DNA of 64,000 nt, taken from the NCBI RefSeq assembly GCF_003951095.1, contig NZ_QXGL01000001.1:372001-436000 (forward strand), in the 5' to 3' direction. The notes below the pieces were generated by a model. The model ran no database searches, was not told the origin of the DNA, and worked only from the letters and a program-made list of their open reading frames with translations. The stretch is from Bifidobacterium goeldii. GTDB lineage: Bacteria; Actinomycetota; Actinomycetes; Actinomycetales; Bifidobacteriaceae. This document shows positions 43,113-52,008 of the stretch, in pieces (position 1 is the first letter of the stretch; the number at the start of each line of letters is the position of its first letter). The position numbers were made by a program, and so were the translations under genes.

Positions 43113-44162
43113 GTGAAGAAAAACGACGTAGTGAACCTCATCCGATTCCACGTGGACCGTAACGAAGCCGGCTTCTTGCAACAGGCACGGCAGATCGCCA
43201 ACGACTTTCAGTTGTCCGGCGACATGGCATTGAGCCAGTATGTGACCGCGCTGATCACCAGTTCCAATGCCGTCAGCCCGCAGTCGCACGGATTCGCCAA
43301 TACGATTCCTGATGCGGTGCATGTGGCAACCTTGGATAACGATCCCCTTCCCCTGCCCGATGCCATCCGCGACGATCTTCGCGGCATCATCAACGCGGTA
43401 GGCAACGCGTTTGGTGTCAATCGGTTCCTGTTCCAAGGCGCTCCTGGCACCGGCAAAACGGAGTCGGCCAAGCAGATGGCACGTATTCTTTCCCGTGAAC
43501 TGTACGTCGTGGACAGCAGTTCGCTGGTTGACAGCCGTCTGGGGCAAACCGCCAAGAATATCGACACCCTGTTCCAGCAGTTGAACGAACTGGCCCACCC
43601 GGACAAGGTCATCGTCCTGTTTGATGAAATCGACACGTTGGCATTGGACCGCATCAACGCGCATGATGTGCGCGAGATGGGCCGCGCGACATCTACCATG
43701 CTCAAAGGACTGGATTCGCTGAACAAAGACGTGACACTGATCGCCACCACAAACCTGTACGAATCGTTCGACGCGGCGCTCAAACGACGTTTCGACGCCA
43801 CCGTCGATTTCAACCGATACACGCAGGACGATCTCAGAATCGTTGCGGAATCGCTTATGCAGTATTACGTAGGCAAATTGCAGCGCGCCATTCCAAATAA
43901 ACGCCTGTTCACGAAAATCCTGACACTCATGCCACAGTTGCCGTATCCGGGCGATATGAAGAACCTGATCCGCACTTCGTTGGCATTCAGCTCCCCGGAC
44001 AGTGGCACCGACTATCTACGTCGGTTCTACACTTCCGCATTGGAACGAGAACCGAACGATCCATCCAAGCTGAGAGCGGAAGGCTTCACCTTGAAGGAAA
44101 TCGAAGCACTCAGCGGCGTGGCGAAAAGCACCGCCGCACGCAAGCTCACCGAAGAGGAGTAA
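43113..44162 (+). CDS. ietA: AAA+ ATPase of IetAS-type defence pair
   Basis: 349 residues starting at GTG, 11 bases after AGGAG. An N-terminal helical region (1-75) leads to one AAA+ module: Walker A GAPGTGKT (109-116), Walker B VIVLFDEID (167-173), sensor 1 ATTN (211-214) and Arg finger region KRRFD (224-228). The C-terminus ends with a helix-turn-helix-like LKEIEALSGVAKSTAARKL. The combination of such an ATPase directly followed by a subtilisin-family protease is that of IetAS, described first as a plasmid stability/incompatibility pair and later as anti-phage. The ATPase likely unfolds or recruits targets for the protease. Confidence 0.8.
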   Translation: MKKNDVVNLIRFHVDRNEAGFLQQARQIANDFQLSGDMALSQYVTALITSSNAVSPQSHGFANTIPDAVHVATLDNDPLPLPDAIRDDLRGIINAVGNAFGVNRFLFQGAPGTGKTESAKQMARILSRELYVVDSSSLVDSRLGQTAKNIDTLFQQLNELAHPDKVIVLFDEIDTLALDRINAHDVREMGRATSTMLKGLDSLNKDVTLIATTNLYESFDAALKRRFDATVDFNRYTQDDLRIVAESLMQYYVGKLQRAIPNKRLFTKILTLMPQLPYPGDMKNLIRTSLAFSSPDSGTDYLRRFYTSALEREPNDPSKLRAEGFTLKEIEALSGVAKSTAARKLTEEE

Positions 44163-44168
44163 GCGGAG

Positions 44169-46469
44169 ATGAACGCGTTACTAGAACTGCACAAGCCGTT
44201 CGAAAGCCGACCGGGCACCGCCGCGGGCGGTCCCGCCCATATTCCCACAGGCGCAACGGTCACAGCCGATACACTCATAGCACTCGCGAATGACCTGCAA
44301 CAGGTACTTGCATCATGGCCAGAGCAATCCCTGATCGGAGACAACATCCTCGTCGAAGCGCGCTATCGCAGCGTCGTAGCCAAAAGCAACCGCATGATGC
44401 GTCTGCTCAGGCAATCCCCGGACGTTCCTCTCAACCGTTGTGTCGTCGGTGCACGATTTGGGCGGCAGAGCGACGGTTCCCCATATCACATCCTCACCTA
44501 CTGCATTTCCAAAGACGCTGTCAGGAGCGGCATCGACCTATTGGCCGATTACGCTCGATACTTACGCACCGATAGCCGCTTCAGCGGCAGCATCAGCTCG
44601 GAAGATCTGGACCTCTTCAATAAAGGCAAGCAGGCCATGCCGAACGGCATGTACAAGACCGAGTTCGCACAGGTCGTCAAGGATTCCTACTACGTGCGGC
44701 GCTTCACTATACCCCGGTACACCGCCGATGCCCCTACCGGGTCGTTCATTACCCTGTTCGATACGGGGATGGTGGACGCCGCAGATCTGATGAACCGATT
44801 GGGAGCCTCCGTCACCGACTATCAGATCATCGACAAGCTGACGTTGATCGCCAACAACGAAACGGTCATCGACCGCATACGGCGCAACGCCCCTTATCTG
44901 GTCTCCATGTCCGTTACGGGAGATTTCTCTCAGGAACCGGTTTTCGATTCGGCGCCAATACAGCAGCAGGCCCCGCTGATTCCCCCACCGTCGAACGAGC
45001 CCACCGTGGGCGTTATCGATACCGGATTCGACAAACGTTCATACCTCACCGATTGGGTGGATGCAACGGATTGCCTGCCCGAAATCGACATGCGTGAAGC
45101 CGATATGGTGCATGGCACCGAAGTCAGTTCGATTATCGTGGACGGCCCCTCCTTGAACCCGTGGCTCGATGACGGATGCGGACGGTTCAAAGTCAAGCAT
45201 TTCGCCGTCGCACGAGATGGCAAAAACAGTGTTCTGACCATCCTCGAGCAGATCGAATCCGCCGTCACAAACCATCTGGATATCAAGGTCTGGAACCTGT
45301 CCCTCGGCACGGATACGGAGATACCGGAAAACTACATCTCCCCCATCGCATCACTACTGGATCGCCTCCAGTTCAAGTATGACGTGATCTTCGTTGTGGC
45401 CGGCACCAATCTGCCAGAACATGCCCCGGCTCATGCCGACATGCGCATCGGTTCGCCAGCCGATTCCATTAACGCCATTGTGGTCAATTCCTGCAACCGA
45501 TCCGGCATGCCCGCATCCTACACACGGCATGGACCGGTCCTTGAGTTCTTCCGCAAACCGGACATCGCATACTATGGCGGAGACACCGATACGCCCATGC
45601 GCGTATGGACTCCCCGGGGCATCATCGAGGACACTGGCACTTCACTGGCAGCGCCGTGGATCACCCGCAAAATCGCATACCTCATTCATGTGATGGGCTT
45701 CTCCAGGCAAACAGCAAAGGCACTACTCATCGATGCGGCCACGACTTGGCAGCAAAACGATGAGGACCGGTTTACGGAAGGATTCGGCGTGCCACCGATC
45801 CCCGTCGATGACATACTCACGACAGCAAACGACGAAATCAGGTTCATCGTCACCGGCGTCTCCGAACGGTACGAAACCTATCACTACCAGTTGCCCGTCC
45901 CGATCGACAATAAGGGCAGGCATCCGTTCATGGCACGGGCCACGCTCTGCTACTTTCCCGAATGCGACCGGCATCAAGGCGTAGACTACACTAGGACCGA
46001 ACTGGATCTGCACTTCGGTCGAGTCAAACCGCCTTCCAAAAAGAAATTGGAGAAGCATCCCGAAGCAAAGCCAACCGTGGAATCCATCAACGGTAATGTG
46101 CAAGCGGCGCTGCGACAGATCAATCTGTCCGAAAACAGCGCGCGTCTGCAATACCGGAAATGGGATAACGTCAAGCACATATCCGATATCGAAAAGAGCC
46201 GGTTCGCGGCACGAAAAACATACACCGTACAAGGATTCTGGGGCATGGCTCTGCTTGCCAAAGAACGCTGGGAACGACTGGAAGACGAGGAATCCCGCGC
46301 CTTGCCGTTCAGCGTGGCCGTCACGTTGCGCGAAATGGAAGGCCGCAACCGCATCGAGGATTTCAAACAGCAGTGCATGGCTTGGGGATGGGCGATCACT
46401 ACCGTCACCGTCGAGAACCGGGTCGATATCTATAACGAGGGAGAGCAGGAGATCACCTTCGAACCATAG
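44169..46469 (+). CDS. ietS: Subtilisin-like (S8) serine protease of IetAS-type defence pair
   Basis: 766 residues, cytoplasmic (no signal peptide), with a 270-residue N-terminal region, an S8 protease domain (about 278-545) and a 220-residue C-terminal domain. The catalytic triad is complete: Asp284 in VGVIDTGFD, His315 in VHGTEVSSI, Ser492 in GTSLAAPW; the oxyanion Asn is Asn414 in VVAGTNLP. It begins 6 bases after the ATPase stop. In IetAS both genes are needed, and the protease is thought to be restrained until infection or loss of the element. Here the EndoU/immunity pair in the same operon supplies an attractive substrate. Confidence 0.82.
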   Translation: MNALLELHKPFESRPGTAAGGPAHIPTGATVTADTLIALANDLQQVLASWPEQSLIGDNILVEARYRSVVAKSNRMMRLLRQSPDVPLNRCVVGARFGRQSDGSPYHILTYCISKDAVRSGIDLLADYARYLRTDSRFSGSISSEDLDLFNKGKQAMPNGMYKTEFAQVVKDSYYVRRFTIPRYTADAPTGSFITLFDTGMVDAADLMNRLGASVTDYQIIDKLTLIANNETVIDRIRRNAPYLVSMSVTGDFSQEPVFDSAPIQQQAPLIPPPSNEPTVGVIDTGFDKRSYLTDWVDATDCLPEIDMREADMVHGTEVSSIIVDGPSLNPWLDDGCGRFKVKHFAVARDGKNSVLTILEQIESAVTNHLDIKVWNLSLGTDTEIPENYISPIASLLDRLQFKYDVIFVVAGTNLPEHAPAHADMRIGSPADSINAIVVNSCNRSGMPASYTRHGPVLEFFRKPDIAYYGGDTDTPMRVWTPRGIIEDTGTSLAAPWITRKIAYLIHVMGFSRQTAKALLIDAATTWQQNDEDRFTEGFGVPPIPVDDILTTANDEIRFIVTGVSERYETYHYQLPVPIDNKGRHPFMARATLCYFPECDRHQGVDYTRTELDLHFGRVKPPSKKKLEKHPEAKPTVESINGNVQAALRQINLSENSARLQYRKWDNVKHISDIEKSRFAARKTYTVQGFWGMALLAKERWERLEDEESRALPFSVAVTLREMEGRNRIEDFKQQCMAWGWAITTVTVENRVDIYNEGEQEITFEP

Positions 46470-46478
46470 AAGCGCATC

Positions 46479-46549
46479 CCCACCCCGCAGGTCGCCGCGT
46501 TCGTCGCGCGTATCAGCGAACTCAATCAGCGGTTCGCAGATCGCTGACG
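46479..46549 (+). repeat. Right flanking direct repeat of the defence island
   Basis: Second copy of the LysR 3' end: reads PTPQVAAFVARISELNQRFAD then stop. Five of 71 bases differ from the left copy. It has no gene body, so it is the displaced end of the insertion site or a copy carried by the element. Confidence 0.88.
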
Positions 46550-46646
46550 CGGCAGTCCCACGTCGACCCCCGCGCGACGCGTATGTGCTATCCCGCGAAT
46601 GAAATCCGCGTGAACCGAACCGAAACGTCGGCATCGACGCACTACG

Positions 46647-48344
46647 ATGGGAGGCATGGGGATTGATTCCATGGATAGCAGTAGCGAAAATCAAAACAAC
46701 AACACAAACGACAATACGAACGATATCGAACAGCGCATCGAGAGGAGCGCGGCCGCACTCGACCGCTCGTGGGTGACGCGCGCGAAGGACACCATCGGCC
46801 AGTGGGCGTACATCATGCTGCGAGACGCCGACGACCACGACATCGACTGGGATTGGGTACGTGGCCTTGATCTCGAGCACGGCATCGGAGTGGCCGAACC
46901 GGCCGATCTGGAGCCGGGAGCCGCAAGCAATGCGCACGATCTGCTTAAAGAGGATCTTGCGATCCGCGACCGGCTCGAGGCGATCATCGCGAAGATGAGC
47001 ATGACGTTCATGCGCGATTTCGACCGCCGCATCAAAACATACGAGCTGCCGCGCGCGCTCGCGTACGCGGATCGCAGGCTCACCGACCAGATCGACCTGT
47101 TGCGCGACCGCGGCGTGGCCGAAGGGTTATGGACGATCACTGATGAGGAGCGCGAGCGTGTCACTGTGCCCGTATTGCATGCGGTCGAGAACGGACCCTT
47201 TACCGACGATGATCTGGCTGATATCCAAGATCACACGGCTGAGATTGTCAATACGCGCGCCGAGAAGCGCAAGGCTGACCGCGAAAAACGCGAGGCCGCA
47301 CGGCACGAAAAGCAAATGGCCCTATTCGAGGCAGACGAGAAGCATTACGGTTCCATTGAAGCTGGACCGGACGAATCAGCGCCCGCAGATTCCAGCTCAG
47401 ATGCCAACAGCGCGGATGATTTAGTTGAAGGTCAGCAAATCATTAACGATGATAATCCGGCTGTACCAGGCACTGAACAGGTGAACGCAGATGAGACTGC
47501 CGTGCCGGAAGCTCGTTTCGAACGTTCGCGTCATAGCGCAGCACAACATGTCGCCGCGCACACCGCTGCAGCGCCGAAGGACTATTGGCGCGAAGCATAC
47601 TTGCCGGGCCGTGACGTGGACAAGGTGATGGGCATCGACTTGGAGACGAATGGTACTGAACCGTATCGTGCGTACATTATCGATGTTGGTTTTGAATACA
47701 TGAATATGAAGTCGCCGCGCCCAGCTGAGGCTGCTGGCAGTACGTACGCGTATGACAAGGACTATTACGAATCTGGTGATGCTTACGATCAGCATCGTTT
47801 CTCATTTGGTGTAACTCCTGAAGCAGCTAAGCATGGTAACGCGTTTATTATTCAGCTGACTGGCATTGATATTAGCCAGCGGACAGGTAGCGAGTTCCCA
47901 TTATTGGACGAGGATCCAGCTGCGCAAGCTGATCTGCTCAAGCGACTTACCGCACAACCGTTCGTCGCACACATGGCGACGTTCGAGCATAGTTTCTTTA
48001 TGCTCAATGTGGCAGGGTATGCGGAAGCCTACCGCAATGGTCATGTGACGATTATTGATACGTTGCCGATGAGCCGCTTGTGGGATGAAGGATCAGTGCC
48101 GTGCGAAGGCCACCCGGATGGTGATAATACGCTGGACGCGTACGCAAAGCGTCAAGGCGCACTGCGCGAAGATGACGCAGAACGTCATTTAGGCCTTGAA
48201 GACACGCATATCATGCTGCTAGCTATGAAACATCATTTGACTGCGCTCAAGGCTGAGGCGCGTGGCCCATGGGGTCCAGGCGGTAAGGCTGGTATCGGAG
48301 GCAAGCGCATCATCAACTATCGTCGGCATAACTGGCGGCGGTAA
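46647..48344 (+). CDS. DEDD-type 3'-5' exonuclease family protein
   Basis: 565 residues. The C-terminal part (about 320-545) is a DnaQ-like exonuclease: VMGIDLETNG (D-x-E), FVAHMATFEHSFF (third acidic position replaced by Glu) and HLGLEDTHIML (final Asp with nearby His). The first 240 residues are helical and charged with a coiled coil (AEKRKADREKREAARHEKQ), followed by an acidic linker (about 230-290). The start is ambiguous: ATG at 46647, 46656 or 46671, with GGAGG between. It is the first chromosomal gene after the island. Nucleic-acid processing is likely; the exact substrate is unknown. Confidence 0.75.
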   Translation: MGGMGIDSMDSSSENQNNNTNDNTNDIEQRIERSAAALDRSWVTRAKDTIGQWAYIMLRDADDHDIDWDWVRGLDLEHGIGVAEPADLEPGAASNAHDLLKEDLAIRDRLEAIIAKMSMTFMRDFDRRIKTYELPRALAYADRRLTDQIDLLRDRGVAEGLWTITDEERERVTVPVLHAVENGPFTDDDLADIQDHTAEIVNTRAEKRKADREKREAARHEKQMALFEADEKHYGSIEAGPDESAPADSSSDANSADDLVEGQQIINDDNPAVPGTEQVNADETAVPEARFERSRHSAAQHVAAHTAAAPKDYWREAYLPGRDVDKVMGIDLETNGTEPYRAYIIDVGFEYMNMKSPRPAEAAGSTYAYDKDYYESGDAYDQHRFSFGVTPEAAKHGNAFIIQLTGIDISQRTGSEFPLLDEDPAAQADLLKRLTAQPFVAHMATFEHSFFMLNVAGYAEAYRNGHVTIIDTLPMSRLWDEGSVPCEGHPDGDNTLDAYAKRQGALREDDAERHLGLEDTHIMLLAMKHHLTALKAEARGPWGPGGKAGIGGKRIINYRRHNWRR

Positions 48345-48412
48345 CCCTTTCCGGTCCGGATGCGCGGTCCCCCGCGAGATCCGGCATCGGCAACGCCAGA
48401 CATAAACGTCAT

Positions 48413-48525
48413 AAACGTCACTGAGTGCGCGCAATCACGACATACGCGCGCACTCAGTGACGTTTTTGGTATCGTAACCGTCACTCGGTGCGCGCACGTA
48501 TCGTGTTCGCGCGCATTGAGTGACG
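48413..48525. repeat. Palindromic double-hairpin repeat, copy C
   Basis: C1 has 20-bp perfect arms (48413-48432 with 48446-48465) containing CACTGAGTGCGCGC, followed by T5 on the plus strand. C2 has 17-base arms (48479-48495, 48509-48525) with two mismatches. Same order and spacing as copies A and B. Lies between convergent genes, so it may terminate transcription here. Confidence 0.92.
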
Positions 48526-48591
48526 ATAACGGGGTGCCGACGGACGCCGAACGACGGACGCCGACGAACGACGACCGGGGATGACCGCGAC

Positions 48592-49335
48592 TCAGCGCGC
48601 AACGCGCATGCGCGAGCGCACCTTGACGACCACATACCATGCGAACAGCACGATGATGACCGCCGCGACCGCGTATTGGAACCGGTCGAGCACGCCGAGG
48701 ATGCCGCACCACTGCGAGCCCAGCAGATAGCCGGCCATGACGAGGATCGTGTTCCATACAAGCGAGCCGAATGCGGTGAGCAGCATGAAGCGCAGTAGAT
48801 TCGTGCGAGCGATGCCGGCGGGGATGGAGATCAGCGAGCGCACGATCGGGATGACGCGGCCGATCAGCACCGACCATGATCCGTAACGCGCGAACCAGTT
48901 GTTCGCCTTATCGATATCGCTCGCGTCGGTGAGCGGCATGAGGTCGAACAGGCGGCGCATACGATCCGCTCCGATCGCATAGGCAATGCCGTACAGCACG
49001 AGCGCGCCGACAACCGAGCCGAGCGTCGCCCCGCCGATCGCCTCGAACAGGGTCATGCGGCCTTGCGCGGCGGTGAATCCGGCCAACGGCAGGATGACCT
49101 CACTGGGGATGGGCGGGAACAGATTTTCAAGGAAGACGGCCACTCCGGTGCCGAGCCAGCCCATCGTGGACATGAGGCCGACAAGCCAGTCGGTGATCGC
49201 GCCGATGAAACCGCCGGTGGAGACCGGGCAGGAGGAGATGACGGGCGTGGCGACTGCCGACGCGGCGGCAGCCTGCACAGTGACGGTGGCGGTCTGTGCA
49301 AGTGTTGGCGTGGTGGCGATAACTGTAGTGATCAT
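48592..49335 (-). CDS. DedA family membrane protein
   Basis: 247 residues with the DedA/SNARE-associated pattern: GVAVFLENLFPPIPSEVILPLAG (conserved Glu and PP.P), ARYGSWSVLIGRVIPIVRSLISIPAG (the G/R...R.P..R motif; shown in parts: RVIPIVRSLI) and five to six membrane helices. DedA proteins support membrane homeostasis, as likely phospholipid or undecaprenyl-phosphate flippases. An Ala/Thr/Val-rich N-terminus precedes the core. Ribosome binding site is weak. It lies 35 bp after the histidine kinase gene, on the same strand. Confidence 0.88.
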   Translation of the reverse strand: MITTVIATTPTLAQTATVTVQAAAASAVATPVISSCPVSTGGFIGAITDWLVGLMSTMGWLGTGVAVFLENLFPPIPSEVILPLAGFTAAQGRMTLFEAIGGATLGSVVGALVLYGIAYAIGADRMRRLFDLMPLTDASDIDKANNWFARYGSWSVLIGRVIPIVRSLISIPAGIARTNLLRFMLLTAFGSLVWNTILVMAGYLLGSQWCGILGVLDRFQYAVAAVIIVLFAWYVVVKVRSRMRVAR

Positions 49336-49370
49336 GGCAGTAACGCTACGGCACGCCCGCTTAGGTTGCG

Positions 49371-50447
49371 CTAAGCCTCGCTCTTCTCCGCTCCGGCTTC
49401 CGCCCCAGCCTCCATCCCGGCTTCTGCCCCAGCCTCTACAAGCGGCAGGGTGATGAGCATCGTCGTACCGGCCGGCGAGGTGGATTCCACATCGAGCGTG
49501 CCGCCGTAGCGGGTCGCCACATCGCGGGCGAGCGCCAATCCCAGACCGTATCCCTGGTGCGCGGTGCCGTCGTCGTCGCGCGCGAAGCGGCGGAACAGGC
49601 GTTCGGGATCGTCTCCGATGCCTTCGCCGTGATCGGTCACGCGGATGGCGGCCGCGTTGCCGTGGTGCAGGAATCCGAGCGAGACGGTGACCTCCGAGTC
49701 GGCGGGCGCGTGGGCGATCGCGTTGTCGAGCACGGCGACCACGCATCGCGACAGGCCGACCGCATTGCCCTGCACGACGAAATGCGCGGGATCGCCGTCG
49801 ATGCGGGTTTCGAGTCGAACCGCACGTTCATCGGCGAGCGGGCGCACGGCATCGACGGATTGGGCGATCGTGGTCGCGAGCATCACCGGTTCGGTGTTGA
49901 CCGCGCCGCGTGCCGCGACGAGCAGGTCGGTCAGAATCGCGTTCATACGGTCCACGTCGGCGCGCAGATCGTCGATCGCGCCGTCGATCGGCTGGCCGTG
50001 CGCGCGGCGGAAATCGATAAGGTCGATGCGCGTGGAGATCACGGCGAGCGGCGTTTTCAATTCATGGCTGGCGTCGGCGACAAAATGCTTCTGCAGTTCG
50101 AATGCCTGCTCGAGCGGCGCTACCTCCTTATGCGAATAATGCCGGCCGATCACAGCCACGGCCGCCACCACGCCGACGACGAACAGCAGCGTGAACGCGA
50201 TCGCCTTGCGCGTGTCGATGACCATCATGCCGGAGCCGAACTGCTCGGTCACCGACATGCTGTTCGGGTCGAGACCGCGTTCGACGAATTCATGACGGGA
50301 TCCGAGCAGCACACCGGCCGCGAACAGGATACCGCCGATGACGGTGACGGCGGCCATCGCGATGGTCATGCGCAGGCTGATCAGCCCGGCGACGCTGCGA
50401 CGACCGCGACGCTCCTCCGTCCGGCTACGGCCCTTATGGATATTCAT
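49371..50447 (-). CDS. Sensor histidine kinase
   Basis: 358 residues. Two membrane helices (about 24-50 and 80-100) flank a short extracellular loop, then HisKA with the phospho-His in FVADASHELKTPLAV, and an HATPase domain with VLDNAIAHAP (N box), DHGEGIGDD (G1) and GYGLGLALA (G2). The C-terminus is a low-complexity Glu/Ala/Gly repeat (AGAEAGMEAGAEAGAE) made of near-identical 12-base units, prone to length change. GGGAGCG precedes the ATG. It follows the response regulator gene on the same strand; together they form an intact two-component system. Confidence 0.92.
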   Translation of the reverse strand: MNIHKGRSRTEERRGRRSVAGLISLRMTIAMAAVTVIGGILFAAGVLLGSRHEFVERGLDPNSMSVTEQFGSGMMVIDTRKAIAFTLLFVVGVVAAVAVIGRHYSHKEVAPLEQAFELQKHFVADASHELKTPLAVISTRIDLIDFRRAHGQPIDGAIDDLRADVDRMNAILTDLLVAARGAVNTEPVMLATTIAQSVDAVRPLADERAVRLETRIDGDPAHFVVQGNAVGLSRCVVAVLDNAIAHAPADSEVTVSLGFLHHGNAAAIRVTDHGEGIGDDPERLFRRFARDDDGTAHQGYGLGLALARDVATRYGGTLDVESTSPAGTTMLITLPLVEAGAEAGMEAGAEAGAEKSEA

Positions 50448-50530
50448 GGTTCGCTCCCCTGCGATTGCGTTCCCGTTTCCCGCGGATACGCACGGCATCC
50501 CACGATACGCGCCGTGCTTGCGCGTATGTT

Positions 50531-51244
50531 TCACTCCTGCGGATTGCCGATGCGGTAGCCGCGCCCGCGCACGGTGTCGATGATCGCGCGCGTGGTCTTG
50601 GCGCGCACGTACGAGACGTACACGTCGACCGCGCCAATGTCGCTGCCGGCCGAGAACACGTTCGCCAGCAGCTCCTCGCGGCCGAACACGTGTTCGGGGG
50701 ATGCGGCGAGCGTGGCGAGCAGTCGCGTTTCCGTTTCGGTGAGCGAGACCATATGCCCATCCGGGTCTTCGATGCCGTTCACGCCCGGTTTGAGCAGCCA
50801 ATCACCGATCATGACGCTTGCCGCCTGCGCGCGGAATCCCCGCAGCAGTGCGCGCAAACGCGCCTCGAGCTCGACGATGTGGAACGGTTTGGTCAGATAG
50901 TCGTTCGCCCCCGAGTCCAATCCGTTGACGATGTCGTCGACTTCGGCGAGCGCGGTCAGCACCAATGCGGGCGTGGAAACGCCACCGCCCCGCAGCTCGC
51001 GGATCAGGGACAATCCGTCGCCGTCCGGCAGGCGGCGGTCCACGATCAGCGCGTCGAATGCGGCGCCTGCCAATGCGTTCCTTGCTTCGCCCAATGTCCG
51101 CGCCCACGTCATGCGATAGTCGATGCCGAGCATCTCCCCCAGCATCGCGCCGAGGTTGCGGTCGTCCTCGATGAGCAGCACGGCGGGCAACAGCAGACGC
51201 GCGGGGTCCAGCCCGGCGCCATCGCCCTTCCGGGTTTCGTCCAT
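50531..51244 (-). CDS. OmpR-family response regulator
   Basis: 237 residues. The receiver domain has the acidic pair IEDD, phospho-Asp in IVDRRLPDGDG, LTALAE and the conserved Lys in YLTKPFHIVELEAR. The winged-helix effector domain follows (LTETETRLLATLA, VDVYVSYVRAK, VRGRGYRIG). GGAGGGG precedes the ATG at 51244; an earlier ATG six codons upstream is less likely. It is transcribed away from the FetAB fusion relic at 51355, which may once have been its target. Confidence 0.92.
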   Translation of the reverse strand: MDETRKGDGAGLDPARLLLPAVLLIEDDRNLGAMLGEMLGIDYRMTWARTLGEARNALAGAAFDALIVDRRLPDGDGLSLIRELRGGGVSTPALVLTALAEVDDIVNGLDSGANDYLTKPFHIVELEARLRALLRGFRAQAASVMIGDWLLKPGVNGIEDPDGHMVSLTETETRLLATLAASPEHVFGREELLANVFSAGSDIGAVDVYVSYVRAKTTRAIIDTVRGRGYRIGNPQE

Positions 51245-51354
51245 ATCCCCTCCGATCGTCATGTCTTCGTTATATCAGATGACGGAGCGTCTAAGACCGC
51301 TCTAAGAAACGCTAAGAAATTGGCCGGCGACACACGGCAGTAACGTACGCGGGT

Positions 51355-51969
51355 ATGGGAAACGATGCGGTCTTGGACGCGCCTTTGTTCGAGGCGCGCG
51401 ATGTGCGCTGTACGGTGCCGACGACGACAGGCGGGCACGATCATGCCGGGGGCGACCAGGGCGAGCGCACGATCTTCGATGGCGTTTCGTTCACTATCAA
51501 CGCCGGCGAGATCATCGATCTGGTGGGGCCGTCGGGGTCGGGCAAAAGCAACCTGCTCACCGCGTTCGCGCGTCTCAACCCACATGCGCACGGCGTCTAC
51601 GTGCTCGCGGGGCGCAACTCTTCGACGTTCACGCCGCAGCAGTGGCGGCGCGACGAGATCGACACGATGCTCGCCTTAGGGGCGAGCGCGTGGGAGGCGG
51701 CGGCACGGCCGTCGATCGTCTCGTCGATACGGCTTGGATTGCTGCCGACCACGGCGACGCTCGCATCCTGCGGCATCGTGACGATTCCGGGCATGATGGC
51801 CGGTCAGGTGTTCGCCGGCGGCGACCCGCTTGAAGCCGCCAAATACCAGTTCGTCGTGTTCGCGGCGATCGCGGCGCTGACTTTGGTGGCCGACGGCCTG
51901 ATCATGACGATGGTGTATCGCACCTGCTTCACCGCGGACGACCAGTACAAGCCGCCGAGCGAACGCTGA
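51355..51969 (+). pseudogene. In-frame FetA-FetB fusion relic
   Basis: 204-residue open frame. Residues 1-98 match the N-terminal part of a FetA-type ATPase (Walker A GPSGSGKSN at 58-66). Residues 99-204 match the last part of a FetB-type permease (MLALGASAWEAAARPSIVSS, IPGMMAGQVFAGGDP). Compared with the intact pair at 151-1745, the ATPase after WRR (its Q-loop, signature and Walker B) and roughly the first 160 residues of the permease are missing. The join is at Arg-Arg codons present in both partners (about 51645-51655). It cannot be a working transporter, although the frame is intact. Confidence 0.85.
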
Positions 51970-52008
51970 ACGTCACGCGAACGGGCGTCAGGCAGGGGCG
52001 AATCGGCG

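Larger units (their letters stand above)
35241..46549 (+). mobile_element. Defence island inserted at the LysR 3' end
   Basis: An 11.3-kb block with all eight genes on the plus strand: hsdR, hsdM, hsdS, then DUF4417, EndoU-like, candidate immunity, IetA-like and IetS-like. It is bounded by the LysR 3'-end direct repeats. No integrase, transposase or tRNA is inside, so it is either an element that lost its recombinase or was moved in trans or by homologous recombination. Base composition varies inside it, with A/T-rich parts in hsdS and in the 41.2-41.6 kb leader. Confidence 0.75.

Noticed and set aside
35241..46549. Integrase or transposase gene inside the island
   Set aside because: I examined all island frames; every long one belongs to the eight named genes and none shows recombinase motifs.
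45723..46937. 404-codon minus-strand frame over the protease 3' end and the island's right repeat
   Set aside because: Overlaps the well-supported S8 protease and has no family features; its open state across the repeat is chance.
49557..50558. 333-codon plus-strand frame opposite the histidine kinase
   Set aside because: Arg/His/Asp-rich shadow of an intact kinase gene.
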